From NCBI RefSeq assembly GCF_900091595.1, contig NZ_FMCW01000006.1:186001-250000 (forward strand): 64,000 nt of DNA, given 5' to 3'. Numbering within the stretch: the stretch's first letter is position 1; the number at the start of each line of letters is the position of its first letter. A program made the position numbers and the translations under genes. The notes beneath the pieces were generated by a model. That model had not been told where the DNA came from. It made no database searches and saw only the letters and a program-made list of their open reading frames with translations. This document shows, piece after piece, positions 8,022-16,322 of the stretch. Source of the DNA: Micromonospora haikouensis (lineage in GTDB: Bacteria > Actinomycetota > Actinomycetes > Mycobacteriales > Micromonosporaceae).

Positions 8022-9247
8022 GGTACACCGGCCACGCTCCTCAGCGCGGCGGCCAGCGGAACGGCGAGGTCACCGGCGGCGGGCGGGGCTACCGCGCTGA
8101 GGCCCAGCCAGCCGGCCAGGCGGTGCAGCTCGGCGGCCAGGGCCACCGCCGTCTCCCCCGCATCGACGCCCGGCTCGGCCCAGGCGGCCGGCACCAGCAG
8201 CACGCCGGCCTTGCGGTCGGCCTTGAGGTCGACCCGGGCGGTGAACCGCTCCCCCTGCAGGAACGGCAGCACGTAGTAGCCGTGGACCCGCTGCGGGGCC
8301 GGGACGTAGATCTCGATGCGGTAGGCGAAGCCGAACAGCCGCTCGGTGCGGCCCCGCTCCCACACCAGCGGGTCGAACGGGCTGACCAGGGTGTTGCCCC
8401 GCACCCAGCGGGGCAGCCGGGCGGTGGCGTGCAGGTAGGCCGGGTGCCGCCAGCCCTCGACCGTGACCGGGGTCAGCTCGCCCGCCTCGACCAGCTCGGC
8501 GAGGGCCTGCCGGGCCCCGGCGACGGGCAGCCGGAAGTAGTCGCGCAGCTCCGGCTCGGCGGCCACGCCGAGCGATCGGGCGGCGATCGCGACGAGGGCG
8601 CGGTGCGCCTCGGCGTCGGTCGGGGTGGGCGCGTCCAGCGCGGCGGCCGGCAGCACCCGCTCGGGCAGGTCGTAGCGGCGGGCGAACGAGGGGGTGCGGT
8701 CGGCGGCGGTGACCTCGCCGGCCCAGAAGAGGAACTCCAGCGCCCGCTTCACGGTCGACCAGTTCCAGCCCCAGTTGCCGGTCTCCCGGGGCGCGTCGTG
8801 CTCGATCTCGGCGGCGGTGAGCGGGCCCCGGGCGGCGACCTCGTCGCGCACCCACGCCACCAGCTCGGGCTGCTCCTGCGCGATGCGGCGCATGCCGCCC
8901 CACGCCTCGTCGCGGGCCTTGGCCATCCGCCAGCGCAGCGCCGCGTGCAGCCCGACGGGGACCAGCGACGCCTCGTGCCCCCAGTATTCGAACAGCTCGC
9001 GGGGGCGGCGGTAGGCGGCGGCGTCGAGAAGGGTCGTCGGGTAGGGCCCGAGCCGGCTGTAGAGCGGCAGGTAGTGCGCGCGTTGCAGCACGTTGACCGA
9101 GTCCATCTGGATCAGGCCGACCCGGTCGAGCACCCGGCGCAGGTGCCGGCGGGTGGGCACGCCGACCGGCGGCGGGTCGGCGAAGCCCTGGGCGGCCAGG
9201 GCCACCCTGCGGGCCTGGGCGAGCGAGAGCGATTCCGGTGCGGTCAT
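8018..9247 (-). CDS. Winged-helix protein of the YcaQ/AlkX DNA glycosylase family
   Basis: 409 residues. The N-terminus has winged-helix segments ([16 protein letters not shown]) followed by [25 protein letters not shown]. The QMD at residues 47-49 matches the Q-hydrophobic-D catalytic signature of YcaQ/AlkX, enzymes of the HTH_42 superfamily that unhook interstrand DNA crosslinks. Further family blocks are [30 protein letters not shown] and [20 protein letters not shown]. The ATG at 9247 has TAGGGT exactly 8 nt upstream and no ribosome-binding site, so a leaderless transcript is likely. Repair function is inferred from the family. It forms an operon with the DUF2752 gene. Confidence 0.85.
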   Translation of the reverse strand: MTAPESLSLAQARRVALAAQGFADPPPVGVPTRRHLRRVLDRVGLIQMDSVNVLQRAHYLPLYSRLGPYPTTLLDAAAYRRPRELFEYWGHEASLVPVGLHAALRWRMAKARDEAWGGMRRIAQEQPELVAWVRDEVAARGPLTAAEIEHDAPRETGNWGWNWSTVKRALEFLFWAGEVTAADRTPSFARRYDLPERVLPAAALDAPTPTDAEAHRALVAIAARSLGVAAEPELRDYFRLPVAGARQALAELVEAGELTPVTVEGWRHPAYLHATARLPRWVRGNTLVSPFDPLVWERGRTERLFGFAYRIEIYVPAPQRVHGYYVLPFLQGERFTARVDLKADRKAGVLLVPAAWAEPGVDAGETAVALAAELHRLAGWLGLSAVAPPAAGDLAVPLAAALRSVAGVP

Positions 9248-9255
9248 CGTCGGGC

Positions 9256-9261
9256 ACCCTA
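9256..9261 (-). promoter_or_regulatory. Putative -10 hexamer (leaderless) of the YcaQ-like gene
   Basis: TAGGGT on the minus strand, eight nt before ATG 9247. The same hexamer at the same spacing precedes the nucleotidyltransferase gene at 38486. Confidence 0.45.
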
Positions 9262-9326
9262 ATCCAGGGGTACGACACCGGTGCGGCTGGCTGGACGTCA
9301 CGGCCACCGGGGCATACAACGGACGC

Positions 9327-9878
9327 ATGCTGATCATCCGCACCGAGGAGCCGGACGACGCCGAGGCGGTAGCCCGGGTGCACGTGCACGGTTGGCAGGA
9401 CGGCTACGCCGAGATCATGCCGGCGGAGGTGCTGGCCCGGCTCAACGTGGCGGCCTGGGCGCAGCGCCGCCGGGACCTGGGCACGGCCGACCCGGAGCAC
9501 CCGTTCACCACGCTGCTCGCCGAGCGCGACGGCGCGGTCATCGGGTTCACCACGTTCGGCCCGTACCGCAACCGGCAGGACCGGGCCGACCTCGACCACA
9601 CGCTCGGCGAGGTCGTCGCCATGTACGTCGAGAAGGCGCACTGGGGCGACGGGACGGCCGGGCGGCTGCTGGCGGCGGCGAAGCAGCGGCTGGCCGGGCG
9701 GGGCTGGACGGCGTACCGGCTGTGGGTGTTGCGGGACAACCGGCGCGCCCGGCGCTTCTACGAGCGGTCCGGGCTGTCGCCGGACGGCGAGCGGACCACC
9801 TACCCGGTGCCGCTGGCCGGCGGGGCGCCCCCGCTCGGGCTGGTCGAGCTGAGGTACGCGGGGCTGCTCGACGGCTGA
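9327..9878 (+). CDS. GNAT family N-acetyltransferase
   Basis: 183 residues. Acetyl-CoA-dependent transferase fold: N-terminal [24 protein letters not shown], central strand [20 protein letters not shown] (motif A; the usual Q/RxxGxG/A loop reads HWGDGTAG) and C-terminal [22 protein letters not shown] (motif B). The substrate cannot be inferred. ATG 9327 gives the standard N-terminus; TACAAC lies 6 nt upstream. The gene is divergent from the YcaQ-like gene, with only 79 nt between starts. Its 3' end overlaps the convergent mannosyltransferase gene by 79 nt. Confidence 0.85.
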   Translation: MLIIRTEEPDDAEAVARVHVHGWQDGYAEIMPAEVLARLNVAAWAQRRRDLGTADPEHPFTTLLAERDGAVIGFTTFGPYRNRQDRADLDHTLGEVVAMYVEKAHWGDGTAGRLLAAAKQRLAGRGWTAYRLWVLRDNRRARRFYERSGLSPDGERTTYPVPLAGGAPPLGLVELRYAGLLDG

Positions 9879-11044
9879 TCCGCCGGGCGGCGCACGGGCA
9901 GGAACAGCAGCAGGGCGAGGCTGATCCAGACGTAGGTGTTGCTGCCGAGGAAGCCGTCGATGCCGGTGAAGTCCTTCTCCCAGGCCCAGACGATGCGGCT
10001 GCACAGCAGGGCGTACCCGATGATCGCGGCGGCCAGCAGGACGCGGCGCCGGCGGCTGCGCGCGGGCGCCGCGGTGCCGTTGTCGACCAGCAGGATCAGC
10101 CCCGGCAGCAGCCAGACCAGGTGGTGCACCCAGGTCACGGGGCTGACCAGGCACATCAGCGCGCCGGTCAGGGCCAGGCCGGTGGCCTCGTCGCCGGCCC
10201 GGACGGCGGCCCGCGAGCGCCACGCCCAGACGGCGAGGGTGGCGAGGACCAGCGCCAGCCAGGCCACGGTGCTGGGGTGTTCGGGGTTGAGCCGGGCGAC
10301 CACGCCCTGCAGCGACTGGTTCGACACGAACGCCAGCTCGCCGACGCGGCCGGTGTTCCACAGCGCGGAGGTCCAGAACTCGCGGGACGCGTCGGGGAAG
10401 AGCGCGGCGGCGACGAGGGTCGCCCCGGCGGCCGTGCCGGCGGCGGTCAGGGCGGCCCGCCAGCGGCCGGTGACCAGCAGGTAGACGAGGAAGATCCCCG
10501 GGGTCAGCTTGATCGCGGTGGCCAGCCCGATGCCCACTCCCGCCCAGCGGTTGCCCGCCGGCAGCAGCCGCAGCAGGTCCACCGCGACGAGGAACAGCAG
10601 CAGCATGTTGACCTGGCCGAAGTTGACCGTCTCGCGCATCGGCTCGAACGCGGCGGCCAGGCAGAGCGCCACGGCGAGGGCGAACCAGCCGGTCCAGCCG
10701 CAGCGGCGGGCGACCGGGGCGAGCAGCCACCAGATCAGCACGGCGCTGGTAACCACGGACGCGGTCACGCTCACCGCGATCGCGGCGGGCCACGGCAGGA
10801 GGGCCATCGGCAGCATGACCAGAGCGGCGAACGGCGGGTAGGTGAAGCCGTACTGGGTGCCGGGCTTGAGGAAGTCGTAGATCTCCCCGCCGTCGTGCAC
10901 CCAGAAGTGGAGCGCGCCGTAGTAGACCTTCAGGTCGAAGAAGCCGTGCCGCACGGCCGCCATGGACAGGAACGCGGTCACCGCGACGGCGAGCCCGACC
11001 ACCGCGGCGACCTGCCCGATCGTCCGTTTGGCACCCTGCGCCAC
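9800..11044 (-). CDS. GT87-like (DUF2029) polyprenol-phosphate mannosyltransferase, multipass membrane protein
   Basis: 414 residues with about ten transmembrane segments. After the first segment comes FFDLKVYYGALHFWVHDGG, the GT-C type acidic-loop region where the conserved Asp of GT87 enzymes lies. Then follow TQYGFTYPPFAAL and a central NFGQVNMLLLFLVAVDLL, both typical of PimE-like alpha-mannosyltransferases acting outside the membrane on lipid-linked acceptors. GTG 11044 is preferred over upstream ATGs because GGGAGG lies 5-6 nt before it and the longer form would overlap the divergent gene. The stop lies inside the convergent GNAT gene. Acceptor unknown. Confidence 0.82.
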   Translation of the reverse strand: MAQGAKRTIGQVAAVVGLAVAVTAFLSMAAVRHGFFDLKVYYGALHFWVHDGGEIYDFLKPGTQYGFTYPPFAALVMLPMALLPWPAAIAVSVTASVVTSAVLIWWLLAPVARRCGWTGWFALAVALCLAAAFEPMRETVNFGQVNMLLLFLVAVDLLRLLPAGNRWAGVGIGLATAIKLTPGIFLVYLLVTGRWRAALTAAGTAAGATLVAAALFPDASREFWTSALWNTGRVGELAFVSNQSLQGVVARLNPEHPSTVAWLALVLATLAVWAWRSRAAVRAGDEATGLALTGALMCLVSPVTWVHHLVWLLPGLILLVDNGTAAPARSRRRRVLLAAAIIGYALLCSRIVWAWEKDFTGIDGFLGSNTYVWISLALLLFLPVRRPADQPSSSPAYLSSTSPSGGAPPASGTG

Positions 11045-11065
11045 CGTGGCCTCCCTCGCCCTGCG

Positions 11066-11071
11066 TAGGCT
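11066..11071 (+). promoter_or_regulatory. Putative -10 hexamer (leaderless) of the acetyltransferase at 11080
   Basis: TAGGCT followed by eight nt and the ATG at 11080. It lies inside the 35-nt gap between two divergent genes. Confidence 0.45.
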
Positions 11072-11079
11072 TCCGTCCC

Positions 11080-11676
11080 ATGGCTCTCGGGTACGTCCGC
11101 CCGGCGCGTCCGGAAGACGCCGGCGAGATCGCACGCATCCAGCTCGCGACCTGGCGGGTCGCGTATCGCCGGATCCTGCCCCGGCACGTGCTCGACAACC
11201 TGGACGAGGAGTATCTCGCCAGGCGGTGGAGCGCGGCGGTGCAGGAGCCGCCCTCGGGCGCGCACCGGGTGCTCGTCGCCGTCGAACAGGCCGAACAATC
11301 GTATCTGGTGGGATTTGCCGCGTCCGGGCCGGCCGACGCCGAGTCCCTCGCCCCGAACGAGCCGGCCGAGGCGCTCGGGTCCGGCGTGGTGGCGGTAACG
11401 GACCTGCTGGTCGAGCCGCGCTGGGGGCGGCGCGGGCACGGCAGCCGGCTGCTGGCCGCGAGCGTGGACCTGTGGCGCTCCGACGGCTTCGACCGGGCGG
11501 TGGCGTGGGCGTTCGACGCCGACGCGGCGACCCGGAAGTTCCTCACCGGCGCGGGCTGGGAGCCCGACGGCGCGGCCCGCGCCCTCGACGTGGACGACAT
11601 GCTGGTCAACCAGCTCCGGCTGCACGTGGCGGTGCCCGCCGAGGGCGCGGCGGAGGGCGACGCCGCCGCCGGCTGA
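11080..11676 (+). CDS. GNAT family N-acetyltransferase
   Basis: 198 residues. Motifs: YVRPARPEDAGEIARIQLATW at the N-terminus, VTDLLVEPRWGRRGHGSRLLAA with the RRGHGS acetyl-CoA pyrophosphate loop, and DADAATRKFLTGAGWEPDG at the C-terminal end of the fold. The last ~30 residues (VNQLRLHVAVPAEGAAEG) form a short extension. It is not closely alike to the GNAT protein at 9327. Substrate unknown. It is likely transcribed from its own leaderless promoter, and the ECF sigma gene follows 68 nt downstream on the same strand. Confidence 0.85.
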   Translation: MALGYVRPARPEDAGEIARIQLATWRVAYRRILPRHVLDNLDEEYLARRWSAAVQEPPSGAHRVLVAVEQAEQSYLVGFAASGPADAESLAPNEPAEALGSGVVAVTDLLVEPRWGRRGHGSRLLAASVDLWRSDGFDRAVAWAFDADAATRKFLTGAGWEPDGAARALDVDDMLVNQLRLHVAVPAEGAAEGDAAAG

Positions 11677-11732
11677 CCACGCGGTCTGCCTGCCGGCGCG
11701 TCGGGGTTGCCGGGAATGTCGGTGGTGCCGCC

Positions 11733-11738
11733 TACGGT
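11733..11738 (+). promoter_or_regulatory. Putative -10 hexamer (leaderless) of the ECF sigma gene
   Basis: TACGGT followed by six nt and ATG 11745. The same sequence (GGTGGCGGG) could be read as a weak ribosome-binding site, so leaderless use is not certain. Confidence 0.35.
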
Positions 11739-11744
11739 GGCGGG

Positions 11745-12806
11745 ATGAGCGTGTCGACGAGTCGTGCCCGCGCGACGCCGGCCCCAGCCCCTGCGCCGGC
11801 CGGGCCGCAGGAGCACCCGCCGTCGGAGCAGCACCCGCCGTCGGAGCAGCACCCGCCGTCGGAGCAGCACCTGGAGAGGCACCGGGTGGAGCTCACCGGC
11901 TACTGCTACCGGATGCTCGGCTCGGCCTTCGACGCGGAGGACGCCGTCCAGGAGACGCTGCTGCGCGCCTGGCGGGGGCTGGCCGCCTTCGACGGCCGGT
12001 CCAGCGTCCGCACCTGGGTCTACCGGATCGCCACCAACGTGTGCCTCGACCTGCTGCGCGGCCGGTCCCGCCGGGCGGTCCCGACCGACCTTGCCGGGCC
12101 GTCGGCGCCGGTGCTGTCGGCGCTGGGCGAGCCCCGGCCCGCCGGGGAGTGGGTCGGGCCGGCCCCCGACGCCCGGGTGCTGCCCGTTGGCGAGGATCCG
12201 GCGGAGGTGGCGGTGGCCCGGGAGTCGGTGCGGCTGGCCTTCGTCGCCACGTTGCAGCACCTGCCGCCCCGGCAGCGGGCGGTGCTGATCCTGCGCGACG
12301 TGCTGCGCTGGCGGGCCGACGAGGTCGCCGGCCTGCTCGACACCAGCGTGGCGGCGGTCAACAGCGCGTTGCAGCGGGCCCGCGCGACGCTGGCCGCCCG
12401 GGGCGTCGACGCCGACCCGCCGGCCGCCGCCCTCGACGCCGCGCACCGCGAGCTGCTCGACCGCTACGTGCGCGCCTTCGAGCGGTACGACATCGACGCG
12501 CTGGTCGCGCTGCTGCGGGCGGACGCCGTGCAGACCATGCCGCCCTACCGGCTCTGGCTGCGCGGCGCGGGTGACATCGGGCGTTGGATGACCGGCCCGG
12601 GGGCCGGCTGCGCGGGCTCCCGGCTGGTCCCGGTGGCGGTCAACGGCGGCCCGGGGTTCGCGCAATACCGGCGGGACCCGGCGGGCGGTCACCGGCCGTT
12701 CTCGATCCAGCTGGTCGGCTGCTCCGGCCGCCGGGTCGCCCGGCTCAACTACTTCCTCGACCCGGCCCTGTTCCCGCTGTTCGGGCTGCCGGACCGGCTG
12801 CCCTGA
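11745..12806 (+). CDS. ECF-type RNA polymerase sigma factor with C-terminal SnoaL-like domain
   Basis: 353 residues. A disordered Ala/Pro tail carries three tandem HPPSEQ hexapeptides (residues ~24-41). Region 2 follows (LTGYCYRMLGSAFDAEDAVQ to FDGRSSVRTWVYRIATNVCLDLLRGR), then region 4 (LPPRQRAVLILRDVLRWRADEVAGLLDTSVAAVNSALQRAR). The last ~130 residues (HRELLDRYVRAFERYDIDALVALL to the C-terminus) are a SnoaL-like fold. This is the layout of the SigX5/SigG-type group, in which the C-terminal domain is thought to modulate activity in place of a classical anti-sigma factor. No anti-sigma gene is adjacent. The acetyltransferase 5' of it may be co-regulated. Confidence 0.88.
   Translation: MSVSTSRARATPAPAPAPAGPQEHPPSEQHPPSEQHPPSEQHLERHRVELTGYCYRMLGSAFDAEDAVQETLLRAWRGLAAFDGRSSVRTWVYRIATNVCLDLLRGRSRRAVPTDLAGPSAPVLSALGEPRPAGEWVGPAPDARVLPVGEDPAEVAVARESVRLAFVATLQHLPPRQRAVLILRDVLRWRADEVAGLLDTSVAAVNSALQRARATLAARGVDADPPAAALDAAHRELLDRYVRAFERYDIDALVALLRADAVQTMPPYRLWLRGAGDIGRWMTGPGAGCAGSRLVPVAVNGGPGFAQYRRDPAGGHRPFSIQLVGCSGRRVARLNYFLDPALFPLFGLPDRLP
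11814..11867 (+). repeat. Three tandem 18-bp units inside the sigma factor gene
   Basis: CACCCGCCGTCGGAGCAG occurs at 11814-11831, 11832-11849 and 11850-11867 without a mismatch, encoding HPPSEQ three times; the next codons (CACCTGGAG) start a broken fourth copy. Perfect identity suggests recent slippage expansion. Confidence 0.85.
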
Positions 12807-12824
12807 GCCGGCCCGGCAGCCCGG

Positions 12825-12920
12825 TCAGCCCTTGTCCGCGCCGTCGTTGGCGTCCCGCACGAAATACCGCTGGAAGACCACGAACAGCACCGCGACCGGA
12901 ATAGTGGCCAGCAGCGCCGA
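12825..12920 (-). pseudogene. C-terminal remnant of a sugar ABC transporter permease
   Basis: Reading the minus strand up to the TGA at 12825-12827 gives LLATIPVAVLFVVFQRYFVR and then DANDGADKG. This is the final transmembrane segment and the FFQRYFV-type tail characteristic of MalG-like carbohydrate ABC permeases. Only about 31 residues remain. Upstream of about 12920 the similarity stops and the sequence joins the debranching-enzyme remnant on the other strand. No binding protein, partner permease or start codon is nearby. Confidence 0.75.
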
Positions 12921-12939
12921 GCTTGAGCGGATACTGGGT

Positions 12940-13370
12940 GCCCTTGGTTCGATCTGGACCCACGACACGGCGATCGTGCTCGCCGGGCTGGCCCGGGGCG
13001 GCTACCGCACGGCGGCGCTCGGCCTGGCCGACGGGCTGCTCGCCGCCGCCGAGGCGTTCGACCACCGGCTGCCCGAGCTGTACGGCGGCGACGACCGGGA
13101 GCTGCTCGGGCGGCCCGTGCCGTATCCGGCGGCGTGCCGGCCGCAGGCGTGGTCCGCCGCGTCGGCGGTGCTGCTGCTCCAGGCCGGCGTCGGGCTCTAC
13201 CCCGACGTGCCGGCCGGCCGGGTGCGCCTGGCCCCGCTCGCCGGCCCGGGGCTCGGCGCCCTCGCCGCGCGCAACCTGCGCGTCGCGGGCGCCCGCGTCG
13301 ACGTCACGGTCACCGCCGCCGGCGAGGCCACCGTCGACCGCCTCCCGTCGGCCCTGACCGCCACCCCGGT
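12940..13370 (+). pseudogene. C-terminal remnant of a glycogen debranching enzyme (amylo-alpha-1,6-glucosidase)
   Basis: The plus-strand frame gives IWTHDTAIVLAGLARGGY, then ELYGGDD, then VPYPAACRPQAWSAASAVLL, the end of the (alpha/alpha)6 barrel of bacterial amylo-1,6-glucosidases. About 140 residues remain of a protein normally near 650-700. There is no start region. The frame has no stop at the expected end and runs on antisense to the next gene, so the original C-terminus is also lost. It abuts the ABC permease remnant of the opposite strand, as if one deletion removed both 5' ends and the shared divergent promoter. The 3' limit is approximate. Confidence 0.7.
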
Positions 13371-13401
13371 CCCCGCCCCCGCTCCGCCACCGAGGCGGGC
13401 G

Positions 13402-13883
13402 TCAGGGGGTCGGCGGGGTGACCAGCTCGGCGACCACCTCGTCGTCCTCCCACTCGCCGGTCGGCGCGAAGCCCAGGCGGGGATAGAGGGTGGCCGCGGC
13501 CGGGTTGTCGGGGTGGTACGACAGGCGCACGGCGGCGCAGCCGGGCTGGGCGCGCAGCCACGTCGCCAGGGTCGCCACCGTGGCCGCCCCGGCCCCCCGG
13601 CCCTGCTCGGCGGCGTCGACGACCATCCCGCCGATCCAGCGGGCGCCGTCGTCGTCGACGCCCACATGACGTGCCCGACGACGGTGTCGTCGGCGTAGAC
13701 GGCCAGGGAGGTCCACACGTCGCCGCGCAGGCTGGTCAGCAGGTAACGGGCCGCCATCGGGTAGACCCAGGCGCGCTGGTCGTCGCGGGGCGCGACGTCG
13801 GCGACGGCCCGCCAGTTGTCGTCGTCGACCGGACGCAGGGTGACGTGCCGGCCGGCGCGGTCGCGGAGCTTCGAGTCGATCAC
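13402..13883 (-). pseudogene. GNAT acetyltransferase broken by a 1-nt deletion
   Basis: The N-terminal frame (GTG 13883: IDSKLRDRAGRHVTLRPVDD to VVGHVMW) ends in nonsense after the codons for MW. The following sequence resumes in another frame as GVDDDGARWIGGMVVDAAEQ, then GRGAGAATV (the acetyl-CoA loop) and LSYHPDNPAAATLYPRLGF, up to the TGA at 13402. Adding one G to the GGG run (CCC on the plus strand, 13661-13663) restores a normal 160-residue acetyltransferase. TAGGCT six nt before the GTG suggests a leaderless start. Either a real recent frameshift or a base-calling error would explain it. Confidence 0.75.
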
Positions 13884-13957
13884 CCGGGCAGCCTAGGTGC
13901 GGCGCGGCCGGCCGGCGACCGCTTTCCCCGCCGCGCCGGCCCGGTGGTCGCGGCCCG

Positions 13958-14737
<780 letters not shown>

Positions 14738-14822
14738 TCCCAGCCGCACCGGCCACACCGGGCCGGTCGCCGGCCGTCCCACGGGCGGACGGCGACGCCG
14801 CCGCGACGGGCCGGGCTGCCGG

Positions 14823-16238
14823 TCAGGCGGAGAAGTCGCGCTCGCCGAACGGGCCGACGACGGCCAGGGACATCGGCTGGGCCAGCAACTCGGCGGCGAG
14901 GGTGTTCACATCGGCCGCGGTCACCGCGTCGACGCGCGCCAGCAGCTCGTCCACCGGCATCAGGTCGCCGTAGAGCAGTTCGCCCTTGGCCAGCCGGCTC
15001 ATCCGGGAGCCGGTGTCCTCCAGGCCCAGCACGAACGAGCCCTTGCTCATCCCCTTGCCCCGGGCAACCTCGACCTCCGTCAGCCCGTCCGCGGCCACCC
15101 GGCGCAGCTCCGCCCGGGTCAGCTCCAGCACCTCGTCGACCTTGCCGGGGGCGCAGCCGGCATACACGGCGAACACGCCGCTGTCGGCGTACTGGCTGGC
15201 GTAGGAGTAGACCGAGTACGCCAGGCCGCGCCGCTCCCGGATCTCCTGGAACAGGCGGCTGGACATGCCGCCACCGAGGACGTTGTTGAGCACCCCGAGG
15301 GCGAAGCGCCGCCCGTCGACGCGGTCGATGCCGGGGCAGCCGAGGATGACGTGCGCCTGCTCGGTCTCCTTCGGCTCGACCAGGGTGGCCGCGGGCTGCA
15401 CGCGTACCGCCGGGGTGGCCGACCGGTGCGGGGCCGGCGCCGCCGGGCCGGTGTCCAGCGGGGTGCCGGCGAGCGCCTCGCGGACCAGCCGGACCACGAC
15501 GGCGTGGTCGAGGTTGCCGGCGGCGGCGACCACGATCTGCGGCGCGGTGTAGTGGCGGCGGTAGAAGTCCTGGATCTGCCGGCGGGTCATCGGGGTGACC
15601 GTCTCCTCCGTGCCGGAGATCAGCCGGCCGAGGGGGTGGTCGCCGTAGACGGCGCGGGTGAACAGGTCGTGCACCTCGTCGCCCGGCTCGTCGTCGTGCA
15701 TGGCGATCTCTTCGAGGATGACGCCGCGCTCGGTCTCCACGTCGGCCGGCTCCAGCAGCGAGTCGGCGACCGCGTCGCACATGACGTCGATGGCCAGCGG
15801 CAGGTCCTCGTCCAGCACGCGGGCGTAGTAGCAGGTGTATTCCTTCGTGGTGAAGGCGTTCGTCTCGCCGCCCACCGCCTCGATCTCGGCGGAGATCTCC
15901 AGGGCGGTGCGCTTGTGGGTGCCCTTGAAGAGCAGGTGCTCCAGGAAGTGCGCGGCACCGGCCTGCGGGCCGGTCTCGTCGCGGGAGCCGACGGACACCC
16001 AGATGCCGAACGACACGCTGCGCATCGCGGGGATCGCCTCGGTGAGCACGCGCAGCCCGCTGGGCAGCACGGTACGGCGTACCGTCCCGCCCAACGGGTC
16101 GTCGCTCAGCGTGCGGGTGACCGCGCGGGCCGACCCGCCGGCCCGCCCGGGCTGCCCCCCGGCGGCGTGCCGGACGGCCCCGGACGGGGCCACCCCCCGT
16201 CGACCCGCAGGGAAAGACGCGCGCTGGGCCCGGCTCAC
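14823..16238 (-). CDS. M16 family zinc metallopeptidase (PepR/processing-peptidase-like)
   Basis: 471 residues from GTG 16238; a start 38 codons later at VTRTLSDDPLG is equally possible and gives a more typical N-terminus. The inverted zinc motif HXXEH is intact as AAHFLEHLLFKGT, with the downstream Glu in the ETERGVILEEIAMHDDEP region. A second, inactive-type M16 domain fills the C-terminal half (SSRLFQEIRERRGLAYSVYS). It is conserved next to pnp in actinobacteria (Rv2782c next to gpsI in M. tuberculosis). Likely a cytoplasmic peptidase; substrates are unknown. An 84-nt gap separates it from pnp. Confidence 0.9.
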   Translation of the reverse strand: MSRAQRASFPAGRRGVAPSGAVRHAAGGQPGRAGGSARAVTRTLSDDPLGGTVRRTVLPSGLRVLTEAIPAMRSVSFGIWVSVGSRDETGPQAGAAHFLEHLLFKGTHKRTALEISAEIEAVGGETNAFTTKEYTCYYARVLDEDLPLAIDVMCDAVADSLLEPADVETERGVILEEIAMHDDEPGDEVHDLFTRAVYGDHPLGRLISGTEETVTPMTRRQIQDFYRRHYTAPQIVVAAAGNLDHAVVVRLVREALAGTPLDTGPAAPAPHRSATPAVRVQPAATLVEPKETEQAHVILGCPGIDRVDGRRFALGVLNNVLGGGMSSRLFQEIRERRGLAYSVYSYASQYADSGVFAVYAGCAPGKVDEVLELTRAELRRVAADGLTEVEVARGKGMSKGSFVLGLEDTGSRMSRLAKGELLYGDLMPVDELLARVDAVTAADVNTLAAELLAQPMSLAVVGPFGERDFSA

Positions 16239-16322
16239 GGAAACCTGCTCTCAGTTCGACGAGGGGTGGGTGGTGCGGTGCCGCCCGCCGCCCGGGACGG
16301 GCGGCCGGCGGTGGTGGGAACG

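Noticed and set aside
8070..12692. Very long minus-strand open frame across several genes
   Set aside because: It is antisense or out of frame to clearly recognisable genes (YcaQ-like, acetyltransferases, sigma factor); its product is low-complexity Arg/Pro/Gly sequence typical of shadow frames in high-GC DNA.
12832..13698. Complete 288-residue gene at the decay zone
   Set aside because: Only the middle resembles a debranching enzyme C-terminus; the first 30 codons are antisense to the ABC permease remnant and the last 100 antisense to the acetyltransferase, so it is treated as a remnant.
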